Shown: positions 1 through 6,148, numbered from the stretch's first letter. The stretch: 7,014 bases of DNA from Acidobacteriota bacterium (GCA_022571615.1 JACZXM010000074.1:1-7014), one strand, 5' to 3'. A program made the numbers and translations. The notes: generated from the letters alone by a model not told the origin.

Positions 1-495
1 CAGTGGACACAGGAACCCGTCGCGGTACATGCCGTCCAGCAGCGGGGCATCCCCGAGGCGACTCCCCCAGCGCGCCGTGGGAAGCATATAGGGCGTATTG
101 CTCATGCTCTCCATGCCCCCGGCCACGATCACGTCGGCGAGGCCGAGGCGGATGCTCTGGGCTGCCAGGAGAATCGCTTTGAGGCCCGAGGCGCAAGCCT
201 GGTTGACCGTGTAGGCCGGACTGCTGACCGGAATGCCGGCCCCATGGCCGACCTGCCGTGCGGGGTTGGGTCCGCATCCGGCCTGCCGTCCGTGCCCGAG
301 GATGACCTCTTGGACAGCGGCTGCGGGGACCCCCGAGCGCTCCAGAGCGGCACCCACCGCGATCTTTCCAAGATCCACCGCCGAGAGCGGCTGCAGGGCC
401 CCTCCGAACCGTCCGATCGGGGTGCGGACGGCGCCGGCGATCAGAATTGGTTGACCGTCGCGCAAATCCAGCATGCGCACCCCGGCCCGCTCCAC
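1..495 (-). CDS. Thiolase (acetyl-CoA acetyltransferase family), N-terminal part, cut by window edge
   Basis: Translating the minus strand from 495 gives 165 uninterrupted residues of a thiolase N-terminal domain; the rest lies beyond the left edge. Thiolases cleave 3-ketoacyl-CoA with CoA, or condense two acetyl-CoA, in the cytoplasm. Visible family marks are the opening strand ILIAGAVRTPIGRFGG (residues 17-32), GHGRQAGCGPNPARQ (67-81), the nucleophile loop NQACASGLKAI with the acyl-accepting Cys at residue 101, and AGGMESMSNTPY (125-136). I prefer the GTG start at 495 because AGGAGG (501-506) lies 5 nt upstream. GTG at 480 and ATG at 474 are in-frame alternatives but lie too far from that site. 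The gene follows the aldehyde dehydrogenase by 9 nt, so it is the third gene of the operon. The family is certain; whether it is a degradative 3-ketoacyl-CoA thiolase or a biosynthetic acetoacetyl-CoA thiolase cannot be told from this part. The hydratase neighbour favours degradation. Confidence 0.93.
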   Translation of the reverse strand, partial: MERAGVRMLDLRDGQPILIAGAVRTPIGRFGGALQPLSAVDLGKIAVGAALERSGVPAAAVQEVILGHGRQAGCGPNPARQVGHGAGIPVSSPAYTVNQACASGLKAILLAAQSIRLGLADVIVAGGMESMSNTPYMLPTARWGSRLGDAPLLDGMYRDGFLCPL

Positions 496-508
496 CCCGG
501 CCTCCTAA
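492..508 (-). repeat. Copy A of the CTAGCAGGCCGTGGTGG-type repeat (most diverged)
   Basis: Minus-strand sequence TTAGGAGGCCGGGGTGG matches the consensus at 14 of 17 positions. It spans the aldehyde dehydrogenase stop, the next gene's ribosome-binding site and the first base of that gene's GTG start. Because a Shine-Dalgarno site is expected here anyway, this is the copy most likely to be a coincidence. Confidence 0.4.
501..506 (-). promoter_or_regulatory. Ribosome-binding site of the thiolase gene, overlapping the aldehyde dehydrogenase stop
   Basis: A perfect AGGAGG reads on the minus strand 5 nt before the GTG at 495 and decides the thiolase start. Its first two bases are the last two of the TAG stop (507-505) of the aldehyde dehydrogenase, so terminating ribosomes cover it. 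Translational coupling is inferred from this. Confidence 0.75.
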
Positions 509-1980
509 CCGCTCAGGTCCACCCAGATGTTTTTTACCTGGGTGTAGTACTGAAGGGCGTGAACACCGAGCTCGCGCCCGAAGCCGCTGGACTTGTAGCC
601 CCCGAACGGGGCCGCCGGATCATACCGGTTGTAGGTGTTGACCCACACCGTACCGGCCTGCAGACGGTGTGCTACCCGGTGCGCGCGTCCGATATCCCGG
701 GTCCACACGGCCGCTGCCAATCCGTAGGGGCTGCGGTTGGCCTGCGAGATGGCTTCCTCCTCGTCCTCGAACGATATCGCCGCCAGCACCGGCCCGAAGA
801 TCTCCTCCTGGGCGATGCGCATCGAGTTGTCAACCTGATCGAAGACCGCGGGCGAGACGAAATAACCGTTGCCATTACCGACCATGGCGACCTCGCCACC
901 GACGCGCAGTCGGGCACCCTCGGACTTGCCAATCTGCACGTAGGCGAGCACGGTTTCCATCTGACGCTTGGAAACCAGCGCCCCGAGCCGCGTTTTCGGA
1001 TCTAGCGGGTCCCCCGGCACGAGCCGTCGGGTGCGCTCGACGACTCGATCGATGAACTCATCGGCAATGCTGCGCTCCACGAACAGCCTCGAGCCGGCGG
1101 CGCAAACCTCGCCCTTGCCGTAGAAGATGCCGCTGGTCGCCCCCTTCACCGCCGCCTCCAGGTTGGCATCGGCGAAGACGATGTTCGGCGACTTGCCTCC
1201 CAGCTCCAGGGTCACATGCTTGATCGTATCGGCGGCGCTGCGCATGATGCCCTTCCCGGTGTCCGTGGCCCCGGTGAAGGCAATCTTGTCGATCCCCGGG
1301 TGCTCGACCATCGCGGCTCCGACCACGGCGCCGCTTCCCGTCACCACGTTCAAGGCCCCGGGAGGGAAGCCGACGGCGTGCGCCAGCTCCGCCAGCTTGA
1401 GCGCCGAGAGCGGGGTTTCAGAAGCCGGCTTGAGGATCACCGTGTTGCCCATCGCCAGGGCGGGAGCGAGCTTCCACACTGCCAACAGGAGAGGGAAGTT
1501 CCAGGGCACGATGGCCCCGATCACGCCGAGGGGCTCGCGTAGCGTGTAGTCGAAAGCCGGGGCGTTGACGGTGATGGTTTCACCGTGCACCTTGTCGGCC
1601 CATCCGGCGTAGTACTGAAAGATGTCGGCGCACAGCGGGATGTCGACGTAACGCGACTCGAAGATGGGCTTGCCATTATCGAGGGTCTCGAGCAGCGCCA
1701 CCTGCTCGAGATTGGCCCGCAGGGCCTCACCCAGCTTCCACAACAGACGGCCGCGCTTGCGCGCCGGCGTCTTTCCCCATGCTCCCTCGAATGCGTCGCG
1801 GGCAGCCACCACGGCGCGATTCACGTCCGTGCGCGTGGCGGCCTGCAGCTGGGCGATCGTCTCACCGGTTGCGGGGTTGATGCTCTCGAACGTGGCTCCG
1901 CCGTCCGAGTCTGTCCATTCACCGCCGATGTACAGGCGGTTCTGCACCCCGTCCAGCGCCTCCGCGACCTGTGCATTCAT
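505..1980 (-). CDS. NAD(P)-dependent aldehyde dehydrogenase (ALDH superfamily)
   Basis: This 491-residue cytoplasmic enzyme should oxidise an aldehyde to the acid with NAD(P)+. All the catalytic marks of the family are present: VPWNFPLLL with the oxyanion Asn161, ILKPASETP with cofactor-binding Lys184, the Rossmann turn FTGATDTGK (235-243), LELGGKSPN with general base Glu259, GEVCAAGSR with nucleophile Cys293, QEEIFGPV with ribose-binding Glu393, and PFGGYKSSGFGRE (458-470). Length matches the usual 480-500 residues. The pattern resembles the ALDH1, betaine- and phenylacetaldehyde-dehydrogenase branch, but the substrate cannot be assigned. The start is ATG 1980: the same frame stays open further upstream across the hydratase gene, but there the translation is Arg-rich and not family-like. 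AGGAGG (1997-2002) lies 16 nt away, longer than usual; a weaker GGTGG (1988-1992) sits at 7 nt. It is the middle gene of a hydratase-dehydrogenase-thiolase operon. Confidence 0.95.
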   Translation of the reverse strand: MNAQVAEALDGVQNRLYIGGEWTDSDGGATFESINPATGETIAQLQAATRTDVNRAVVAARDAFEGAWGKTPARKRGRLLWKLGEALRANLEQVALLETLDNGKPIFESRYVDIPLCADIFQYYAGWADKVHGETITVNAPAFDYTLREPLGVIGAIVPWNFPLLLAVWKLAPALAMGNTVILKPASETPLSALKLAELAHAVGFPPGALNVVTGSGAVVGAAMVEHPGIDKIAFTGATDTGKGIMRSAADTIKHVTLELGGKSPNIVFADANLEAAVKGATSGIFYGKGEVCAAGSRLFVERSIADEFIDRVVERTRRLVPGDPLDPKTRLGALVSKRQMETVLAYVQIGKSEGARLRVGGEVAMVGNGNGYFVSPAVFDQVDNSMRIAQEEIFGPVLAAISFEDEEEAISQANRSPYGLAAAVWTRDIGRAHRVAHRLQAGTVWVNTYNRYDPAAPFGGYKSSGFGRELGVHALQYYTQVKNIWVDLSG

Positions 1981-1987
1981 CGTGGAT

Positions 1988-2004
1988 CCACCACGGCCTC
2001 CTAG
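1988..2004 (-). repeat. Copy B of the CTAGCAGGCCGTGGTGG-type repeat
   Basis: Minus-strand CTAGGAGGCCGTGGTGG matches the consensus at 16 of 17 positions and fills nearly all of the 20-nt gap between hydratase and aldehyde dehydrogenase. It supplies the hydratase TAG stop (2003-2001) and the AGGAGG (2002-1997) ahead of the dehydrogenase. A second purine-rich GGTGG (1992-1988) at its end is the better-spaced ribosome-binding candidate. Confidence 0.6.
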
Positions 2005-2780
2005 CGTCCCTTGAACTCGGGCTTGCGCCGTTCGACGTATGCCGAGATGCCCTCTTTGGCGTCCGCGGACCCAAACAGGCGATTCTGCAGCTCCCGTTCG
2101 AGCGCTAGGCCGGCGTTCAGGGGCATCTCCATGCCCTCCTGGACCGCAAGCTTGATCAAACCCTGCGCCATGGTGGCGCCCTGTGCCAATTTCTTGGCCC
2201 AGTTCAGGGCGTACTCGGTGGCGTTGCCGTCGACCGCCTTGTTGATCAGGCCGATTCGCTCGGCTTCCTCGGGGTCGAGCAGCGTGCCGGTGACCATCAT
2301 CTCCAGCGCCCGGCCCTTGCCGATGAGTCGCGGCAGCCGTTGCGACCCGCCGGTACCGGGCAAGACCCCGAGGGTGACCTCGGGCAGGCCAATCTTGCCG
2401 GCGTCGCGACGCATCACCCGCATGTCGCAGGCCAGTGCAATCTCCAGCCCGCCGCCGACACAATGACCGTTGAGCGCGGCGATCACGAGCTTGGGGATGC
2501 GCTCGAGCTCCTGCAACGTTTCGTTGCAATAGAGGCAGAACATCGATTTGAACCGCGGCTCGGCGGTGTTGAGCATGTTGATATCGGCGCCGGCGGAAAA
2601 GAACTTCTCGCCCCCGCCTGCCAGCACAATGACCTTGACGTCGTCGTCGAAGCGAACCGCCTCGATAACCTCGTCGAGCTCGTGCATGAGCTCCAGGTTG
2701 TAGGTGTTACCGGGATCTCGGGTCATGGTCGCGACCGCGACGCCGTCTTCCTTCTTGAGGTCGAAGATCTGCCAGGCCAT
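2001..2780 (-). CDS. Enoyl-CoA hydratase/isomerase (crotonase superfamily)
   Basis: This 259-residue protein of normal family length should hydrate trans-2-enoyl-CoA to 3-hydroxyacyl-CoA in beta-oxidation-type pathways. The crotonase signature is complete. FSAGADINML (61-70) forms the CoA and oxyanion loop. NGHCVGGGLEIALACD (104-119) holds the oxyanion Gly110 and Glu113. GLPEVTLGVLPGTGG (131-145) holds Glu133. The C-terminal EGISAYVERRKPEFKG (243-258) is typical of hydratases. Both glutamates aligning with rat mitochondrial hydratase Glu144 and Glu164 are present, which favours true hydratase activity over an isomerase or a degenerate member. The ATG at 2780 follows AGGAGG (2785-2790) by 4 nt. 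It is the first gene of the operon with aldehyde dehydrogenase and thiolase, which supports a role in acyl-CoA breakdown. Chain-length preference cannot be read from sequence. Confidence 0.95.
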   Translation of the reverse strand: MAWQIFDLKKEDGVAVATMTRDPGNTYNLELMHELDEVIEAVRFDDDVKVIVLAGGGEKFFSAGADINMLNTAEPRFKSMFCLYCNETLQELERIPKLVIAALNGHCVGGGLEIALACDMRVMRRDAGKIGLPEVTLGVLPGTGGSQRLPRLIGKGRALEMMVTGTLLDPEEAERIGLINKAVDGNATEYALNWAKKLAQGATMAQGLIKLAVQEGMEMPLNAGLALERELQNRLFGSADAKEGISAYVERRKPEFKGR

Positions 2781-2948
2781 GGGGCCTCCTCCAAAGCAGG
2801 TCCGCTGAACGCGAGCGGATGGTGGGAAAGTTAAAGCCAGGGAAATCGCTGCGGCCCGGCGCCGGCGCGACCGAGCGGCGGCGACCAGAATCTCGGACCG
2901 TCGAGCGTGGCCAGGGTATCATCGGCCCGAACGGGCTTCAATCGAGCA

Positions 2949-2965
2949 CTAGCAGGCCGTGACGG
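2949..2965 (+). repeat. Copy C of the CTAGCAGGCCGTGGTGG-type repeat (plus-strand orientation)
   Basis: CTAGCAGGCCGTGACGG matches the consensus at 15 of 17 positions. It is the only copy in the plus orientation and forms an inverted pair with copy D. Confidence 0.55.
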
Positions 2966-3005
2966 GAGTGTGGTGGGTCTGGTTGCGAAGCCACCACGGC
3001 CTGCT
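2951..3005. repeat. Inverted repeat of copies C and D (10-bp arms, 35-nt loop)
   Basis: AGCAGGCCGT (2951-2960) and ACGGCCTGCT (2996-3005) are perfect reverse complements around a 35-nt centre. An overlapping inner pair, GTGGTGG (2970-2976) and CCACCAC (2991-2997), offers a second fold with a 14-nt loop. It lies in a divergent intergenic region, so no gene of this window ends here and it has no T-tract; a transcription terminator is therefore a poor explanation. It resembles the paired inverted units seen in REP/BIME-type elements. Confidence 0.55.
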
Positions 3006-3007
3006 GA
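2991..3007 (-). repeat. Copy D of the CTAGCAGGCCGTGGTGG-type repeat
   Basis: Minus-strand TCAGCAGGCCGTGGTGG matches the consensus at 15 of 17 positions. On the plus strand CGGCCT (2997-3002) can also pair with AGGCCG (3013-3018) over a 10-nt loop. Copy E has the same downstream partner at shorter distance, so the repeat unit may be longer than 17 nt. Confidence 0.55.
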
Positions 3008-3163
3008 GCAAGAGGCCGAGCCCCGCGGGTGCTACCTTTAGGCCAGCAATAGCGGTTCGCGGGCTGCCTCGAAAGGCCTGTTTGCGGGCTCTCGATCGAG
3101 GGGGTCCGTAGGAAGGTCAGCTCGACGAAAATCGCTTCGGTACGCCGCGAAAGAGGGAGTGGA

Positions 3164-3403
3164 ATGCGGGTCAAGGTCGTGCGAACCCCAGGTGAGCTTC
3201 GCGACGAGATCGGCCACAAGATCATGGTTCGCAAGGACTGGCAGGGCACGGTGGTGCGGGAGCTCGAGGAAGCCGAGATGATACCGGCCGGGTTTCATCC
3301 GAAGCGAAGCGATCGCGTGTACCTGGTTCGCTTCGACGAGTGGGACCAACCGGTCGCGGTGCCGGCGGCGAGCCTGGTGATCCTGGAGCCAGACCCCGTC
3401 TAA
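3164..3403 (+). CDS. Small protein of unknown function, 79 residues
   Basis: I do not recognise this gene. It is probably real: ATG 3164 follows GAGGGAG (3153-3159) by 4 nt, the frame uses ordinary GC-rich codons, and the product has balanced charge unlike the Arg/Pro-rich shadow frames. The protein is soluble, with no signal peptide or membrane segment. It has an N-terminal helix-like start (VRTPGELRDEIGHKI, residues 6-20), then alternating short hydrophobic strands: GTVVREL (28-34), RVYLVRFDEW (51-60), VAVPAASLVILE (64-75). Strand spacing, with a Gly before the first strand and a YLVRFD/VPAASL ending, is reminiscent of small SH3-like barrels such as KOW-type or nitrile-hydratase-beta-like folds; this is inference from pattern only. 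It stands alone, reading away from the hydratase operon and into the dGTPase gene, so context gives no role. Confidence 0.7.
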   Translation: MRVKVVRTPGELRDEIGHKIMVRKDWQGTVVRELEEAEMIPAGFHPKRSDRVYLVRFDEWDQPVAVPAASLVILEPDPV

Positions 3404-3417
3404 CCACGGCCTGCTAG
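3401..3417 (-). repeat. Copy E of the CTAGCAGGCCGTGGTGG-type repeat, between convergent stops
   Basis: Minus-strand CTAGCAGGCCGTGGTTA matches the consensus at 15 of 17 positions. It supplies the TAG stop of the dGTPase gene (3416-3414), and its other end is the TAA stop of the small gene (3401-3403) on the opposite strand. Confidence 0.6.
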
Positions 3418-3424
3418 AGGCCGT
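3406..3424. terminator. Hairpin between convergent genes, possible bidirectional terminator
   Basis: ACGGCCT (3406-3412) and AGGCCGT (3418-3424) form a perfect 7-bp GC-rich stem with a 5-nt loop, GCTAG. The hairpin begins 2 nt after the small gene's TAA and includes the last codons and stop of the dGTPase gene, so it can fold at the 3' end of both transcripts. Neither side has a T-run, so it is not a classic intrinsic terminator; it could instead stabilise the mRNA 3' ends. Confidence 0.45.
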
Positions 3425-4580
3425 ACCGGGTTGGGCTCTCCGCAGCGCCGACCCCCGAGAGGATGCGTTCGTGTTCCCGGACCACGAACCGATCGGTCAT
3501 CCCCGCCACGTAGTCGCCGATGGTCGTGTGCCTGCCCTCGAGCGGGATGCGAGCGCGGTGCCGCCGCGGCAATAGCGACGGGTCTCGCAAATAGGCCTCG
3601 AACAGTTCGGTGAGGATCTGCCGGCAGCGCCGCATTTGCGTCTCGACCTTGCGGCTGCGATACAGGCGCTCGAAAAGAAACTCTTGCATGGCCTTGAGCT
3701 CGTGCTCGGCCCTCTCAGAATGGGAGGCCAGATCGCTCGGACACGTTCTCACGTCGGCCAGCGTGGCCGGCGCCGCGGATTCGATCATCTCGCGAGTGGA
3801 AACGATCAGATCGGTTACCAGCCGATCGATGAGATGTCGGACCGTCTCGTTGAAGATCTCGCGCTCCGATGCAGCCGGGAGCTCGACCCGCAACCGATGA
3901 TGGATCTGCCCGAACACCGGAACGTCATCGGCGAGCTCGGGGACCGACAGAATATGCGCCTCGACTCCGTCGTCGATGTCGTGGACGTTGTAGGCGATAT
4001 GATCCACCAGATCGATGATCTGAGCCTCGATCGAAGCCCGCTCGTGGGGTGAGAACTCGGCCTTCTCCTCGCGACTGAAGCGCTCGTACCGGGCATCATG
4101 CTTGACCACACCTTCACGCACCTCGTAGGTCAGGTTCAGTCCCCGGAAGCCCGCGTACTTCTCTTCCAGGTGATCGATCGTGCGCAGCGTGTGCCGGTTG
4201 TGCTCGAAACCGCCGACCTCCTGCATCAGCCCATCGAGCACTTCTTCCCCGACATGCCCGAACGGAGGATGGCCGATATCGTGGGCCAGGGCGATTGCTT
4301 CGGCGAGCGTGTCGTTGAGACCCAGCGCCCGGGCCACGGTGCGGGCTAGCTGAGCGACCTCGATGGTATGGGTCAGGCGGGTTCGAAAATGGTCGCCGTG
4401 GTAGTTGGGGAACACCTGGGTCTTGTACTCGAGTCGCCGAAAGGCGCGCGCGTGGATGATCCGGTCGCGGTCGCGTTCGAAGCAGTCCCGGTACGGGTGC
4501 CCGGGCTCCTGATAACTCCGCCCGCGCGAGTCCTTGGGCTGCGCGGCGTAGGGGCGAAGCTCTCGGTGGGTGCTCGACAT
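3414..4580 (-). CDS. dgt: Type II dGTP triphosphohydrolase-like protein (HD domain)
   Basis: This 388-residue cytoplasmic enzyme belongs to the dGTPase family, which hydrolyses dNTPs (classically dGTP) to the nucleoside and triphosphate, influencing dNTP pools. The conserved order is complete: SRGRSYQE (18-25), the basic block RDRDRIIHARAFRRLEYKTQVF (36-57), RTRLTHTIEVAQ (66-77), LAHDIGHPPFGHVGE (98-112), GFEHNRHTLR (124-133), LVDHIAYNVHDIDDG (191-205) and a C-terminal YVAGMTDRFVVREHERI block. Metal-binding residues by family analogy are His71, His100, Asp101 and Asp193. Length and the missing long insertions of E. coli Dgt place it in the shorter type II group. ATG 4580 fits the family's N-terminus, but no Shine-Dalgarno sequence precedes it (the upstream bases read ACCCCCCACG). 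It is convergent with the small gene and divergent from the symporter, so it is probably transcribed alone. Exact nucleotide preference cannot be told. Confidence 0.93.
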   Translation of the reverse strand: MSSTHRELRPYAAQPKDSRGRSYQEPGHPYRDCFERDRDRIIHARAFRRLEYKTQVFPNYHGDHFRTRLTHTIEVAQLARTVARALGLNDTLAEAIALAHDIGHPPFGHVGEEVLDGLMQEVGGFEHNRHTLRTIDHLEEKYAGFRGLNLTYEVREGVVKHDARYERFSREEKAEFSPHERASIEAQIIDLVDHIAYNVHDIDDGVEAHILSVPELADDVPVFGQIHHRLRVELPAASEREIFNETVRHLIDRLVTDLIVSTREMIESAAPATLADVRTCPSDLASHSERAEHELKAMQEFLFERLYRSRKVETQMRRCRQILTELFEAYLRDPSLLPRRHRARIPLEGRHTTIGDYVAGMTDRFVVREHERILSGVGAAESPTRYGL

Positions 4581-4768
4581 CGTGGGGGGTAATCCCGGTC
4601 AAACTGTTGCAAAAGTAGTGACCCGCGCCGGCCAGCGCAAGGCGATCTCTTCGCTGCCGGGGTTGCCGCCGTCCCACCAGGCGGCCATGATTCCGCGCGT
4701 GTCTCGCCGGGCACGGTTGTGCCGGGCTTGATGGATCCCAGAACTTGAACCCCGTGTTCGGAGGCGCC
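4581..4768. promoter_or_regulatory. Divergent intergenic region between dGTPase and symporter genes
   Basis: These 188 bp must hold promoters for both flanking genes, but I cannot place a confident -35/-10 pair. Structures visible are the inverted half-sites GGTCA (4597-4601) and TGACC (4619-4623) flanking a TTGCAA palindrome (4607-4612), a GC-only hairpin GCCGCC/GGCGGC (4665-4670 and 4680-4685, 9-nt loop), and a hairpin GGCAC-GGTT-GTGCC (4710-4723). The last two would lie in the leader of the symporter mRNA if transcription starts upstream of them. None of the conserved pieces of a glycine riboswitch, which often controls AGCS genes, is recognisable. Confidence 0.4.
4760..4764 (+). promoter_or_regulatory. 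Ribosome-binding site that sets the symporter start at GTG 4769
   Basis: GGAGG sits 4 nt before the GTG at 4769. The frame is open further upstream to TTG 4745, with another GTG at 4754, but neither has a comparable site at a workable distance. The shorter start is therefore preferred. Confidence 0.65.
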
Positions 4769-6148
4769 GTGTCCGCAGACTCGTCCGAATTGTTGACCCG
4801 GTTCTTCGTCGTGCTCAACAGTTACCTCTGGGGCCCCCCGATGTTGCTGCTGCTCGTCGGTACCGGTGTGTTCCTGACTTTCTTCTTGGACGGGGTGCAA
4901 TTCCGGCTGCTCGGGCACTCTCTGTACCTGGCGCTGATCAAGCGCAAGGAGGACGGTGAGGCGGAGGGAGACATCTCTCACTTTCAAGCTCTGATGACAG
5001 CGCTCGCGGCCACGGTCGGCACCGGCAACATTGCCGGGGTAGCAACCGCGATCGCCGCCGGAGGGCCGGGCGCGCTGTTCTGGATGTGGGTCACCGGGCT
5101 GGTGGGCATGGCCACCAAGTACGCGGAGGCGCTGCTGGCCGTGAAGTACCGGGTGGTCGATGCTCGCGGCCAGATGAGCGGCGGGCCGATGTACTACCTG
5201 GCCTACGGACTGGGGAGCAAGTCGCTCGGTGCGGCGTTCGCGCTGCTGACCGCCCTGGCCGCGTTCGGCATCGGCAACATGGTGCAGAGCAATTCGGTTG
5301 CCGCCGCCATGGACACCTCCTTCGGTTGGCCGACCTGGGTGACCGGGGCGCTGATGGCGGTGGGCACCGGGGTGGTGATCCTAGGAGGGATCCAGGGGAT
5401 CGCGCGCGTGACCCAGGTACTGGTGCCGGTGATGATCGTACTGTACGTCGGGGCGGCGATGGTCGTGGTCGTGCTGCGTCTCGATCAGATCCCGTCGGTG
5501 CTGGCGCTGGTGCTACAGCACGCCTTCTCGCCCACGGCAGCGGCTGGAGGCTTCCTCGGAGCGACGATTCAGCAGACGATGCGCTACGGCATTGGCCGCG
5601 GCGTGTTCTCCAACGAGTCCGGCCTGGGCTCTGCGGCCATTGCGGCCGCGGCCGCAAAGACGCGGTTGCCGGTGACCCAGGCGCTGGTATCGATGACGCA
5701 GACCTTCATTGACACCATCATCGTCTGCTCGATGACCGGCTTCGTGATCCTGTCGACCGGCGTCTGGTCGAGCGGTGCGACCGGAGCCCCGTTGACGGTC
5801 GACGCGTTCAACGCCGGTTTGCCTGGCCAGGCAGGAGGCATTGTGGTGCCGCTGGCTCTGGTTTTCTTTGCCTACTCGACGATCCTCGGTTGGTCGTACT
5901 ACGGGGAGAAGTCGGTGGAGTACCTGTTCGGTGAGAAGCTGATCCTGCCGTATCGTGCGCTTTTCACCGTCATGGTATTCGTGGGTGCGCTCGGGCGAGT
6001 CGATCTGATCTGGGAGCTTGCCGATTCGCTCAACGCCGCGATGGCGGTCCCAAACCTCATCGGATTGCTTGGACTGGCGGTGATCTGCCGCCGCGAGACG
6101 CGCGCCTACATCGCCGACCTGGCAGGTGGCGTCGGCCGCAGAGGCTAG
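4769..6148 (+). CDS. Sodium:alanine/glycine symporter (AGCS family)
   Basis: With the GTG start this is a 459-residue polytopic inner-membrane protein; AGCS members are usually about 440-500 residues with roughly eleven helices. They import small neutral amino acids (alanine, glycine) driven by Na+. Diagnostic blocks are [20 protein letters not shown] (residues 81-100) running into [20 protein letters not shown] (101-120), MSGGPMYYL (136-144), [13 protein letters not shown] (166-178), [17 protein letters not shown] (272-288), [21 protein letters not shown] (from 368), and the terminal [15 protein letters not shown] (420-434). Hydrophobic stretches recur throughout, for example 22-40, 154-168, 191-207, 218-236, 312-331, 358-374 and 396-408. 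The C-terminus ends in a short charged cytoplasmic tail. It is divergent from the dGTPase gene and followed by a 199-nt gap, so it is likely monocistronic. The family is certain, but which amino acid it prefers is not evident. Confidence 0.95.
   Translation: MSADSSELLTRFFVVLNSYLWGPPMLLLLVGTGVFLTFFLDGVQFRLLGHSLYLALIKRKEDGEAEGDISHFQALMTALAATVGTGNIAGVATAIAAGGPGALFWMWVTGLVGMATKYAEALLAVKYRVVDARGQMSGGPMYYLAYGLGSKSLGAAFALLTALAAFGIGNMVQSNSVAAAMDTSFGWPTWVTGALMAVGTGVVILGGIQGIARVTQVLVPVMIVLYVGAAMVVVVLRLDQIPSVLALVLQHAFSPTAAAGGFLGATIQQTMRYGIGRGVFSNESGLGSAAIAAAAAKTRLPVTQALVSMTQTFIDTIIVCSMTGFVILSTGVWSSGATGAPLTVDAFNAGLPGQAGGIVVPLALVFFAYSTILGWSYYGEKSVEYLFGEKLILPYRALFTVMVFVGALGRVDLIWELADSLNAAMAVPNLIGLLGLAVICRRETRAYIADLAGGVGRRG

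Larger units (their letters stand above)
2781..3163. other. Divergent intergenic region between hydratase operon and small plus-strand gene
   Basis: This 383-bp stretch contains no convincing gene. It should carry promoters for the operon to its left and the small gene to its right, but I see no confident -35/-10 pair on either strand. A TTTAAC near 2829-2834, minus strand, is a -10-like match without a -35. Visible structures are a short hairpin GCCCG-AA-CGGGC (2925-2936), the inverted repeat pair at 2949-3007, the 10-bp palindrome CTCGATCGAG (3091-3100), and a direct repeat GCGGGCT (3059-3065 and 3084-3090). GAGGGAG (3153-3159) is the ribosome-binding site of the small gene. Confidence 0.7.

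Noticed and set aside
244..1005. Long plus-strand open frame opposite the thiolase and aldehyde dehydrogenase
   Set aside because: It is antisense to two genes with complete catalytic motifs, and its composition is a typical GC-rich shadow.
1116..1118. Possible loss of the usual Gln in the aldehyde dehydrogenase active-site motif (GEVCAAG rather than GQxC)
   Set aside because: GEVC is common in the betaine-aldehyde-dehydrogenase-like branch, so this is normal variation; the nucleophile Cys is present.
1981..2529. Frame open upstream of the aldehyde dehydrogenase, suggesting a 674-residue fusion protein
   Set aside because: The extra 183 residues are Arg/Gly/Ala-rich, match no family, and overlap the well-supported hydratase gene in another frame on the same strand. 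The ALDH family N-terminus begins at ATG 1980.
2925..2936. GCCCGAACGGGC as an intrinsic terminator
   Set aside because: The stem is short, no T-run follows on either strand, and no gene ends next to it.
4599..4688. A 29-codon minus-strand open frame (starting MAAWWDGGNPGSEEIAL) just upstream of the dGTPase
   Set aside because: No ribosome-binding sequence precedes its ATG at 4688 and the product is not recognisable. It could be a leader peptide, but nothing beyond the open frame supports it.
4581..4768. Glycine riboswitch upstream of the AGCS symporter
   Set aside because: This family is often glycine-riboswitch controlled, but I could not find the conserved aptamer segments in the 188 bp, only simple hairpins.
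4114..4818. Long minus-strand open frame overlapping the dGTPase start and the divergent region
   Set aside because: It is an alternative frame of the dGTPase gene rich in Arg and Pro, and it crosses the symporter start without any recognisable domain.
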